Position numbers and translations under genes: made by a program. A stretch of 22,928 nucleotides of DNA. Source: Euprymna scolopes. Lineage: Eukaryota > Mollusca > Cephalopoda > Sepiida > Sepiolidae. Location of the stretch: assembly GCA_024364805.1 (NCBI GenBank), contig CM044501.1:55085734-55108661 (forward strand), read 5' to 3'. Shown here in pieces: positions 11,038 through 20,322 of this stretch (positions are counted from its first letter, which is position 1; every line of letters starts with the position of its first letter). The notes beneath the pieces are model-generated. The model was not told the origin of the DNA. It saw nothing but the letters and a program-made list of their open reading frames with translations, and searched no databases.

Positions 11038-11070
<33 letters not shown>

Positions 11071-11071
11071 G
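10996..11071. repeat. Interrupted (TA)n and (TG)n microsatellite
   Basis: TA blocks at about 10999-11010, 11023-11035 and 11038-11060, separated by short unique strings, then a TG run. Confidence 0.9.
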
Positions 11072-11508
11072 TGGGTTTGTGTGTTATATATTAATATATG
11101 ACGAGAATAATGGAAAAAGGAACAAACCGAGTTAAGTGATCATGAACGTTTCCTCTTTATTTCGAAACTTGCTCTGGATTTATGAGATTAAGAAAACAAA
11201 AACACCAGTACAAAGATTTCTAAAATTTTCCATATGTAAAGTGTTACACTGTTCTATTATGGAGACGAAAAAAATACGTTGGAAATTAAAAACAGGAGGG
11301 AAAGTTGCGTTGTTAAAAAAAGGGGAATTTAAATACGGTAATATAGTCGTAAATACGTTTTAAAACGATGTAAACGCAGTTTATATTCTTTCTGGAAAAA
11401 TATGTCTGATAAAATTCAAATATAAGTGTGTAACAGAAAGGAAATGAGTGCGTTTTTGTTATATAATGTATTGACTAAGTTTATATCCAATGATAATTAT
11501 AGGGGGGT
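11072..11508. other. No gene seen; one unexplained 75-codon open frame
   Basis: The plus strand is open at 11136-11363. The peptide is basic in its second half (KKIRWKLKTGGKVALLKKGE), with no family that I recognise. No Kozak-like, splice or polyadenylation context argues for expression. The stretch lies just downstream of the Penelope-like relic (minus-strand sense) and may be part of its 3' region. Confidence 0.4.
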
Positions 11509-12345
11509 CTATGCTGTGAGAGAGTTAACGTGTGTTAAATTATGTTCTTTTGATAAAAGTTTACTTATTAGAAGCGCTACATTATAGAAACCTCCACGTT
11601 GTTTAGGTTTGCTTGAATTTGCGATAAGCGCTGATTCAAGAAGTCTCCGGCGCGGTTTATTTAAAATAAATTTTACTATATTTGCTTGTGTAAAGCCAAA
11701 GGTGTGATTATGCTGCAATGAATGAGAGAATAATGCTCATATAAAATTGCTATTTTCTATATCTCTTTTATGTTCATTGAACCCTTTTTCTAACAACGTT
11801 GGATTTCACCAACGTATATCTGATGGCAATTTTGGCAAATAATAGTGTATATGCTTGCGTAGGAAACTGGTTTGTTTGGGAAATGTTTTTAGCTTTTAAT
11901 ATTTGTTTTGTAGTTTGTAATGTGGTTTGTATGATTTGAATTCTTACTTTGTTTAGTGTGTTACAAATGATCGTATTATTCGGGTGTACAGTTAAAAGTA
12001 AGGGGTTGTTTATTAGAGAACGTCTGGTGTATATGATTTTAGATTATTTATTCTGGAAAACATTGGTGTGGGTTTTCGCTTAGTATTTAATATGGAATAT
12101 TTGGGATATTGCCAGGTGTCCAAAGTGTTTGTGAGGTATTTTAACTCTTCGTCTAGATATTCTTGATTGCAAATTCTGAATGCGCGTAAGAAGAAACGAA
12201 TAGTTATGTCTGTCTTAAACTTGTTACTATGGTGTGAGTAGAAATGTATTTAATCATTTTAGTGTGGAGTTTTCTTGTGAACATTGAAGGACAGTTTATA
12301 TTGGATTTTATAATAAGTATCTTTAGAAAATAAACTATCTTTCAA
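11509..12345 (-). pseudogene. Penelope-like element fossil: RT C-terminus plus GIY-YIG domain
   Basis: Minus-strand segments match the C-terminal end of the single Penelope-like (PLE) protein. First comes the tail of the reverse transcriptase with FRICNQEYLDEELKYLTN near 12120-12180 and the QYPKY block just after. Then the linker. Then the GIY-YIG nuclease: a CQNC zinc-binding pair and QIYVGEIQR near 11795-11840, FNEHKRD near 11760-11785, and RRRLLESALI with its glutamate, followed by PKQRGGFYN, at 11585-11650. The nuclease nicks the target DNA for reverse transcription. I treat this as a fossil: it is broken, with at least a few breaks, and lacks the N-terminal two thirds. Amino-acid conservation is good for a dead copy, so it is probably only moderately old. 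Related GIY-YIG retroelements cannot be excluded. Confidence 0.75.
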
Positions 12346-12424
12346 ATTTTGGCGAACTTTGGATGTTTTTACAACTGTTGCAAACAGTTTTTGGCATGCA
12401 GGGCCGGTAACTTACAACCATTAG

Positions 12425-12791
12425 CGTTTTCTGCTTCTATCGGATTGTTCATAAATGAAGCTTTGACGCATAATAACCTATTCGTACGGTTCTTCTCTAA
12501 ATATCGATCGTTACCAGTATTAGGCTTTATTTAACTACTATGAAATGAAAGCGACTGTTCTTACTTTCAAATCACAGAACTGAAGAGTACTGGTGAGTAC
12601 TGTTGGGAAAATCGCTTGTCTTCAAATGTCGGTTACCGTCAAATAATGGCGGACACTTTCCTCGTGGTGGTCATCTTTCTTTTAAGATAGCTATCGCCAC
12701 GTTATAGCATAGGCGATGTGTTTCAATGAAATGCTATTGTGCGTGTTATAATAAAAATGATTATAGTAAGAATAAGGAAACAACGTTTTTA

Positions 12792-12832
<41 letters not shown>

Positions 12833-13340
12833 TAAAGTAATAATACACATAATAATAATACTGGTACAATACAGATGAGTCATAGAAATTGTAGTAGGTT
12901 TCCCCCATCAGCACAGATAGAATATAATCTGTGTAGTTCTATTACATTAATTAATGATATAGCGAGTCGTTTATTGGCGGATCTTACTTGTCTGTGACAG
13001 TTGTCCAGACACTTCTTGTCGTAAAGAGTCGGTCTGTTACGGCCATGATTGTTATCTGCTTTTATCGAACCGCTCTTATATGAAGTTGCGGCAGCTAATT
13101 GCGTTTAAACTGTTCCTCTGTAAATATCGATCACGGGCAATGTAGGGCTTAAGTTACCTGCTCTGTAACGAAATCGACTGTGGTTATTGTCATTTCATGA
13201 AACTGGCGTGCGCTATTGGGCAAACTGTTAGTCTGCAAATGTATGTGATTCATGTTTTTGATTACGCTTTTAAGGTGGGTATTTTCACTTCTTAACACGG
13301 GCGGTATTTTTCAATTATTATAATCGTATACATTATAATA
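12425..13340. repeat. Two diverged copies of a ~350-bp block, offset ~630 bp
   Basis: Copy A (about 12425-12785) and copy B (about 13058-13336) align in order. Shared points are GCTTCTATCG/GCTTTTATCG, CTCTAAATATCGATCG/CTCTGTAAATATCGATCA, AATGAAAGCGACTGTTCTTA/AACGAAATCGACTGTGGTTA, then CTTGTCTTCAAATGT/GTTAGTCTGCAAATGT. Both copies are followed by a TAA/AAT trinucleotide run. Divergence is high (I estimate 30-40% with indels), so this is an old duplication or two members of one repeat family. A 61-codon open frame in copy A (12349-12534) is not kept in copy B. Confidence 0.55.
12793..12833. repeat. (TAA)n microsatellite
   Basis: Thirteen or so TAA units directly after copy A of the duplicated block. 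Confidence 0.95.
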
Positions 13341-13380
13341 ATAATAATAATAAGAAGAAGAAGAAGAAGAGAAAGAAAGA
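13334..13380. repeat. (AAT)n-(AAG)n compound microsatellite
   Basis: AAT units pass into AAG units and then GAAA units, directly after copy B of the duplicated block. Confidence 0.9.
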
Positions 13381-13539
13381 ATACTGCTCATAATAATAAG
13401 ATTAACAGGCGTAACAGAAGCATAGGCAACCATAGCCAGAGTCGATGGACAATCGCTTTCTGATGTAGAATTGTTCCGCTCATCAAACCGGACTTGCTCG
13501 TGTAGTTTTATTTCTACTTGCTAGCACATTAAAGATTAT

Positions 13540-14320
13540 TTAATTTAGTTACACCAAAAGTTATATCCCCTCTCCAAAGCAATAATATAAAAGGAACATA
13601 TCTGGGCCTTGATGCCTATGTAAAAATCAACAACAACAACAACAACAACAACAACAAAAAAAAACAGATTCTAGCCCTATTGAAACATATTTTGATTTGG
13701 TGCACTCGAAAAAAGAATAATAGAAAGCATAATAGATTCCAGCTATGGTGAAACATTGTTCATTTCAATTATACCCAATGAATTTTCCAAAAATAAAATA
13801 TTAACAAAAGCGAAGAATAATATATCCCAACCATATTGAAACATTATAATTTTAGTTTACTACATTAAAAGTATTTTCCCATGGGAAAACAATAATAAAA
13901 AGAAACGTAATAGGTCTAAATCGTATTAAAACATTATTTTTTTAGTTTATTACACAAAAAGTATTCCCTCCCATCCAAAATAACTAAAAAAGAGAATCAT
14001 AACAAATTCAAACCATATAGAGACATTATTTTTTAGTTTAGTTAGACTAATAGCATACCCTCCCTTTCATAAACTAATAATAAAAAAGAACCCCAAGAGA
14101 TTCAAGCCATATAGAAACATTATTTTTTTAGGTTTCTTATACCAAAATTATTATCCCTTCCTTCCAAGCAAGAATTAAAACAAGCAAAACCGATACTACC
14201 TCTATTGAAACATCATTTTATTAGTTTAGTTACACCAAAACTATTTCTCGCTCCAAAATAATTATAAATTACAAAAACATAAGAGATTCAAGAAAAAGAT
14301 CAAACCCCGTAAAATGTTAT
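13540..14320 (+). repeat. Minisatellite, about eight units of ~92 bp
   Basis: The anchor GAAACATTATTTTTTTAGTT recurs with drift at 13682, 13750, 13838, 13928, 14020, 14114 and 14207. Spacings are 68, 88, 90, 92, 94 and 93 bp. After the anchor each unit carries TTACACCAAAAGTATTCCCTCC, then an A-rich AATAATAAAAAAGA block, then GATTCAAGCCATAT. The later units are the more regular and the first is interrupted by a CAA run. No coding potential. Confidence 0.8.
13628..13657. repeat. (CAA)n microsatellite
   Basis: About ten CAA units followed by poly-A, embedded in the first unit of the ~92-bp minisatellite. Confidence 0.95.
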
Positions 14321-14694
14321 TGTAATACCCCTCCAAACCCCCAAAACAAAACATTATATTCTATATTCTTCTAATAAATATAAAGAAGTAAACCAATATT
14401 AAACGCGTATATTTCTAGTTTCGTGACATTCGCGGTCGAGAAGAAAGCAAAAAGAGAAATCAAACCAGTGTACATTAAGAGTGTCCCCAATTGTTTTAAA
14501 CGAAATAAAATCAACATGTAAATTAGACATGTTTTAATTAATGTAATTTTTCCATCGATAATTTTGGAATCATTCCTTTTCGTATATCATGCATTCTCCA
14601 TCATAACTGAAGTTAATAAATAAGAAAGAATTGTGTATGTTTCAAGCGTCCCAATTTGATTGATTGAGATTGTCGGACTGACTTCCTCATCTTG

Positions 14695-14744
14695 GTTGTT
14701 ATAGTCACAACGTTTCGGCCGTTTTGCTCTCCGGCCTTCATCAG
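14695..14744 (-). ncRNA. Hammerhead-ribozyme-like core
   Basis: On the minus strand the two invariant strings of the hammerhead core appear in order and at the right spacing: CTGATGA (14738-14744) and GAAAC (14712-14716). Between them is a perfect 5-bp stem II (GGCCG 14732-14736 with CGGCC 14717-14721) closing a 10-base loop. Directly after GAAAC comes a second inverted pair, GTTGT and ACAAC, at stem III position with a 7-base loop. The expected UH cleavage dinucleotide after stem III and a matching stem I are not evident, so activity is doubtful. Hammerheads of this kind are known from Penelope-like elements and retrozymes. A Penelope-like fossil lies on the same strand 2.4 kb downstream. 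Confidence 0.5.
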
Positions 14745-14850
14745 GTGTTTTTTTTTTATCGAACTGGGGAACCGTTTGTTAGGAGTCTCGAACACAACCC
14801 TTTATTATTATTACGGGGGTACCGTGTTCGGACTCCAGCTAGGTGACATT

Positions 14851-15245
14851 GAATTTTAACGTGCCTTTCCGTTCTATGCTTTCTGATGGGTGAAACGCAT
14901 CATGGATTTAACCGAATTGATAGGTTATTTATGCTATTTTTTCGCTTTATTTCGTTTTGTAGTTGCATACAGAAACTGGAATGGAATTTTAACTTCCGTT
15001 TTTGTTCTATGTTTTCTAGTGGGTAAAACGCACCATGGACTTAACCGAAACGACGAGTTATTTATGCCATTTTTTTCGCTTTGTTTCGTTTTGTAGTTGC
15101 TTAAAAAGACTGGAATGGAATTTTAACGTTCCTTTTCGTCCTAGGCTTTCTACTGCGTGAAACGCACCATGGACTAAACCGAATAGAAGGGTTATTTATG
15201 CCATTTTTTTCGCTTTTCGCTGTGTTTTTTGTTTTTCTTTTCCGA
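14851..15245 (+). repeat. Three tandem units of ~133 bp
   Basis: Units begin GAATTTTAAC at 14851, 14984 and 15118 (spacings 133 and 134). They share GGTGAAACGCACCATGGA, AACCGAA, GGTTATTTATGCCATTTTTT and TTCGTTTTGTAGTTGC blocks. Divergence between units is low to moderate. Both strands give short open frames through the units, which I regard as shadows. The array ends about 230 bp before a Helitron 3' terminus in the same orientation and could be its interior. Confidence 0.85.
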
Positions 15246-15417
15246 ACACGTTCATCATTTTTGTCCCTTATTTTTGCTTTTTGTTTTTTCGATTTCTTTT
15301 TCAAAGAAGTTTTACGTTTGTTCGCTGTTTTTTTTGGGGGGGGGGGTTAGGAAGTTTAACATCGTTTTCTTTTCAATATTTAAACAGGGTTATTACTTCG
15401 CTTATTCTTTACTTTAC

Positions 15418-15475
15418 CCCCCCCCCTTGCACACACACCTCCAAACACTCGGGCAACGCCGGGTACCCCCGCTAG
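15418..15475 (+). mobile_element. Helitron 3' terminus
   Basis: The sequence ends GGGTACCCCCGCTAG|T. A short hairpin lies just before the end (15448-15452 with 15459-15463, one G-T pair, loop GCAACG). The terminal CTAG is at 15472-15475 and is followed by T. Hairpin, CTRR end and A/T target are the marks of Helitron 3' ends. About 55 terminal bases match the 3' end of the complete element at 18808-19616 in opposite orientation. The matching 5' end is not found upstream. Confidence 0.7.
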
Positions 15476-16205
15476 TCTGGTAATGAAACTGTTGACATGC
15501 ATTTGTTATGTTAAACCGTGTGAAGTGTTAATTTCGGTTAAAACCGCCTGTTTCTTCTTTCATTGGATTGTTTCGATTATCGATTTCCGATATTTATGGA
15601 TTTCATTCGGATACTAAACCTGTCTGAAACAACTGCCAGGCTCATAAATTATCATTGTGTGAAATATCATAAAAATTTGCCAGCCGTTTTGGACTTCATA
15701 GTGAACATACTCACACATTCATAGTGAACAAACTCACATATACAGGTACACACACAAAGTTTATTTTATATAACAGTAGAGCTAGAGATTACCAATTAAT
15801 TCATAATCTTGTAGAATACTAACATCTTTATTCTCCGATTTAACTTGAAATAATACATTGGGTGTTTTTTTATGAAATGTGTGCATGAGTGTTTGCGTAT
15901 GTATCCATCTAATGTAATAGAAATTGGGTGTGTGTAAATGTTTATATATTTGTAAGTATATAATTAGCGCTTAAAAAAGTTAGCCGATAATTATGAATTT
16001 ATGAACACATCTGTTAATCGTAAAAGATCATAATTAGCTCTATTCTGATTTTATTTAATTATAGACAAAGTGGTTCAAACGAAATTGAGAGCTCTAGGTA
16101 AAATTTAAATACTTCCGGTTGTTTTTGAATTTTTTTTCAATGGGAATTGGACATCTAATGTAAAATTAATCCAACACATTCATTTTTTCTAAAGTATCTG
16201 TAAGT
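15476..16205. other. No gene seen; one 23-bp tandem pair
   Basis: A 23-bp unit beginning CATAGTGAACA is repeated at 15697 and 15720 with small changes. The rest is AT-rich with no recognisable element. Confidence 0.5.
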
Positions 16206-16960
16206 TTTTTGCCCCCCCCCCCGACAAAAGGAGGGTATACCTGTAAATTTAATCTTGTCCGTTTGTCCGTCCGTCCGTACTTTTCTTAGTAATAACGTCT
16301 TGGATATTTTGCAATTTTGCACAAACATTAAATATGATATGAGTAAAAAAAGTAACAGGAGGAATTTTCCGGAAAAACTCCGGTTGCCCCCCCCCTACTA
16401 GGAGTGCTTTTCGGATTAAAATGGCTTAAATTTATACTTTTGAGCGTACTAAAACAAAAAAAAATGATGCCTTGGGTTTTTATGAAACTCTCTGAAAAGT
16501 TGTAACTAACGGATTTTTATATAATTCTTTTTATCTATACTTCGCGAGAATACTTGGGTGTGCCACAGGGGCCCTTTTAGGTCTAATAAAAAAAAACACT
16601 CCATTTTTTAAAAAACTATTTTACCAAATTTATCCAACATTTTCTGTGTATGTCTATTTGGCACTTTTAAATGGTGTTGAACTGTTGAACTCAAATTTTA
16701 ATATGTTTAGGCCTTAGAGACGTTTGGGTCGAAGTGAGGGGGAAAATGAGAGACTTATTCATTTCTTTTTTTTTTTTTTTGCATAGTACAAAACTAAAAT
16801 TTACATATGTTAAGGCCTAAAACTGCATGTTTTTTTTTTTCATTTTCACCAGGATTTGACGTCCCCTGGGCCTTTCGGGGCTCAATGGTGGAGTGGGGCA
16901 AATGCTGAACTTAACCATTTTTTTATGCTGCGTTCACTGTGCACCCACGGGGAACGATGC
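16206..16960. other. Unplaced repeat-like sequence
   Basis: This stretch differs in texture from its surroundings: G/C homopolymers, a GTCCGT run at 16258-16279, and several short GC-rich inverted strings (CCCC...GGGG near 16863-16879). Its phrasing (GTAATAACGTCTTGGATATT, AATTTTGCACAAAC) reminds me of long non-coding interspersed repeats in invertebrates. No terminus could be defined and no open frame has a known motif. Confidence 0.35.
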
Positions 16961-17415
16961 ATGCTTCACTTGTTTTTTATATATTTAAAACTCACACTTT
17001 GTACACAACTATTTGAGAAATCAAATATTTCATGATTGAGCTGAATATGACCCCGAATCACCATTAAACAATGTTCATTTATTTTAAGTATATTCGTGAA
17101 GAAACCTTTAACCTAACATTTTGATGCATTTTCTGTAATTTAAATCATGTGATGAATTATGCTAAAATTTAAGTAAGAATTCTAAACATAAGGCTGTGTG
17201 TTATAATAGCTTTACTGTAATCTGCGTTATGAGAAATAAAAAGCGTAAAATTGTTCTGTTTGGGAGTTAATAGACATTTTTTGTTTAATATCTTCATACA
17301 ATAATTGAGGCTACATGTATAGATATATTTTATAGTTGTATTCATGTCACGATCTAACCAATCTCAGCAGAGAGAAGAAAGCGAATACTTTTGAACTACT
17401 AAATATTCATATCAA

Positions 17416-17416
<1 letters not shown>
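16961..17416. other. No gene seen
   Basis: AT-rich sequence without tandem structure or a recognisable coding segment. Confidence 0.5.
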
Positions 17417-17468
<52 letters not shown>

Positions 17469-17476
17469 TGTGTGTG
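17417..17476. repeat. (TA)n-(TG)n microsatellite
   Basis: TA run to 17465 followed by GCGTGTGTGTG. Confidence 0.95.
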
Positions 17477-17815
17477 CACATTTTTATATTAGATTTAAAA
17501 AAAAATTGACCTTTGTCACGAAAATGAATCTGCTGTTGTAGTCTAAAAAGGCTTCAAGCTCCAAAAACAGGCTCCGATCTTATTCGAAGCATGATCTGTT
17601 TTTAAGACCAAAGGCCCATTCGTTGCCTGATTAATTCCTTTTAGATTAAAACAGTACATTTATTGTCGCGACCAATGATAAATCTGTTCACCTAAATTGA
17701 ATAAAATAATATATTGCTGCTTTATTGAACACTATAAGCAACCTTGTGGAATGATAATTTTTTTTTTTACTTTTGGATATTTTAACCTTCAACAATACAT
17801 ACAAGTATACCTAAA
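17477..17815. other. No gene seen
   Basis: Short unique AT-rich interval between two microsatellites. Nothing recognisable. Confidence 0.45.
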
Positions 17816-17960
<145 letters not shown>

Positions 17961-18645
17961 ATGTAAGAAGCTATAACAATGAATGAAACTAATTGTTGAA
18001 ATGATGTAACGTATGGACAACACATAAACGAACGAAGTCTTCTGGCTTTTAAAAGTCTTCATACCCATACGTATTTTTCAAATTAATCATAAATACAAAT
18101 CAGTAAATATTTACTAATAGTTAAATATAACTGAGTTGAAAGATGCCTTTAATATTTCGACAGTATTTTTTTTTACTATTAAAAAAAAAACAAAAAAGCT
18201 TCGTAAAGACAGAAACAATATTATATAAACTAGAACGGAATTAAAATGATTTGATTGGTAAAGTAGAGAAGATGACGTTTTTAAGCCATAATTTATAAAT
18301 TGTGCACTTCCACTAACTGTATGGTTTGTATATATTAACAAATAATGCTTCCTTATCTATTATTATAATTATTATTAGTTCTATTTTGTACATATTTTTA
18401 AGTTATTTTTAATTTAACTTAAATAAACTAGAAATTAGTATTTTCTGCGGTTGGACATAAGCAGTGGAACTTATGCGTTATCATGAAATAGTTGTGTTTA
18501 AATTTAATATTAAATTCATTTCTAACTTTCTATTGGGATTATGTCTACGTGTGACTATTAATTATAGTGTTCTAGCCATTTCATTCTTTGTGTATAAGTA
18601 ATGTTTTCTTATCTAATTATTTTTATAAATTTTATTATGGGGATC
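17961..18645. other. No gene seen
   Basis: AT-rich DNA with a 75-codon open frame on the minus strand (18114-18341) that has no motif I recognise. Confidence 0.45.
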
Positions 18646-18649
18646 TATC

Positions 18650-18745
18650 CTATAAATATTCGAAGCAGGCTCTAATCAGCCATCACATCCGAACGTTGCC
18701 ATGCAACCGTGGATCGAAATTCCGGTCGCGTCTGTTCATTTATTT
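18650..18745 (+). mobile_element. Possible tRNA-derived SINE head
   Basis: GGATCGAAATTCCGGTCGCG (18711-18730) resembles a B box and T-arm with a 2-base expansion. It is preceded by an anticodon-stem-like GTTGCCATGCAAC (18695-18707). I could not find a convincing A box. An AT-rich tail follows. It may equally be a coincidence. Confidence 0.3.
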
Positions 18746-18807
18746 TACTTCATTTACTTATTTATACAATTTAATTTTATGAATAGTTTATTAGATTTTA
18801 TATATTA

Positions 18808-19616
18808 CTAGCATGGGTGCCAGACGTTGCCCGGGTGTTTGGAAATGTGTGTTGAGCAAAAACAAAAGTGGTAGTAGGAAGGCAGGCTCGAACCTGTACC
18901 GCGAAGGAGGAAAAGAGCGGAAAATAAACGTGACGTCTTTGTTGTTACGACCACCGCCAAACCGGAAGTGACGTCGGTTTAAATTAAGGCTAGACAATCG
19001 AAAAGAGGGGATGACTTTCGAAAATATCGACCCCTCGCTGTAGAAGTGCCTGGTTGAGGGTGAAGAAATTAATTTTTTTAGCCAATTTTTCGGTATTTGT
19101 CGTCTGAAGGGTCGGGCTTCAAATCGATACTGATCTTGTGAAAATTTTCGACACAAACCGATTAAAAAGCTTGTTCTATCTCTGAATATCCTTTATGTCA
19201 AATTTAACATGTTTAGACCAGAAATTATCTGAGTAATTTGGTAGAGACAGCAGAAGTCATTTTTTTACAAAACTTTGACCACTATTATGACTCCTTAACA
19301 TTTATTGTTTTGGGCTCAAATCAAGTATTTGGTTAGATCCATGTCAAAGGAACCTATATCTAAAATTTCAAGTGTTTAGTCTGAAAATTGGCGGAGGAAT
19401 TTGGTAGGGTTCTCAAAGGTCTAATCGTTGAACTTTCGCCCCTTAACAGCCAAATTTCTGGCCGAACACGGATTACAAAGATTTTCCCAAATCTCAATAC
19501 CATGTATATCAAATTTCGCATCTGTAGACTGATAATTGAAAGAGTTATTGTGTAGGGAAATGTGCACAGACACACAGACACACACAAAGACAGACAGAAA
19601 CGTTCACTTTTATAGA
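18808..19616 (-). mobile_element. Non-autonomous Helitron with both ends
   Basis: On the minus strand the element starts TCTATAAAAGTGAACG (from 19616), runs into a TGTCTGTC-rich leader, and ends CACCCATGCTAG at 18808. It is flanked by A on the 5' side and T on the 3' side, as expected for insertion between A and T. A short hairpin with loop GCAACGT precedes the CTAG end. There are no terminal inverted repeats and no target duplication, as in Helitrons. At 809 bp it is far too short for a RepHel gene, and a 121-codon open frame near the 3' end (18791-19156, crossing the terminus) has no Helitron motif. It must have moved using an enzyme supplied elsewhere. The 3' end matches 15418-15475. Confidence 0.75.
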
Positions 19617-19920
19617 TATTTTACTTATTTATTCATGTTTTTTTTTTCTTTTTATTATATTCATTTTATATTTATTTGTTTAGTTATTTGTGCATTATAA
19701 TTAGCACTGTTAAGCTCTTTATCGGTGCTTTCGTATTTTATTCTATATAATTATTTTACTTTTATTTTATTCGTTTCTTGTGCATTTATTAATATTTTTA
19801 AATTGTACTTTAATTAGTTTTTACTATTAAACTAAGAAGAATATTTTTTGCGGAAATTTTTATTTTGATTTCAAATGATGTATTTTCAGATAAGTTTGCG
19901 ATATAATAATTTTACTTTAT
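19617..19920. other. No gene seen
   Basis: Very AT-rich, T-rich on the plus strand. No motif or repeat copy recognised. Confidence 0.5.
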
Positions 19921-19987
19921 CGTCAAGAATGAGAGTTCATATAGAAACGTTAAAACAGCGTTTCTATACGAACTCTAATTCTTGATG
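19921..19987. repeat. Near-perfect hairpin, 27-bp arms, 9-base loop
   Basis: Left arm 19923-19949 and right arm 19959-19985 are reverse complements except at two positions; loop 19950-19958. Just outside, one wobble and one C-G pair extend the stem. As minus-strand RNA one of the two differences becomes a G-U wobble, so that strand folds better. The ~65-nt size is that of a pre-miRNA hairpin or a very small snapback element. No flanking duplication is visible. Confidence 0.85.
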
Positions 19988-20322
19988 TTATTCTCGCGTT
20001 GCCTACGCATAGTTTAAAAATTTCACAATACATCCGCTAGATACAATGCGCGGATCCTTACAAGCAGACTTCTTTCTGAAACTTTACAACATGGCAAGGA
20101 AGAAGAAAAGGAAAAAAAGAAAATCAAACAACACACTAAAAATGGCGTATACCTCTGAAATATATTTCTGATAAATTTCAAACAAGTAAAATATTTGTTT
20201 ATTTTATTTATATTACGTTGTGATTTGGCTTTCAAGCGCACTTGATGCGTATTTTATTTTATTTAACTTTAGTTTATATACAATTTTAGACAGCGTTTTA
20301 TATTACAATTGTTTTAAAATAA
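19988..20322. other. No gene seen
   Basis: AT-rich DNA with a purine-rich patch near 20095-20130. Short open frames here have no recognisable motif. Confidence 0.45.

Noticed and set aside
11136-11363. 75-codon basic open frame as a small gene
   Set aside because: No recognisable family, no expression signals, and lysine-rich peptides are common by chance in A-rich DNA.
14613-14795. 60-codon minus-strand frame as a protein gene
   Set aside because: It is the shadow of the hammerhead-like core and its flanks; no protein motif is present.
16230-16290. GTCCGT-rich run as a Helitron 5' leader
   Set aside because: There is no TC start in an A/T target and no similarity to the 5' end of the element at 18808-19616.
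18791-19156. 121-codon minus-strand frame as a gene
   Set aside because: It runs across the Helitron 3' terminus into flanking DNA and has no known motif, as expected of a chance frame.
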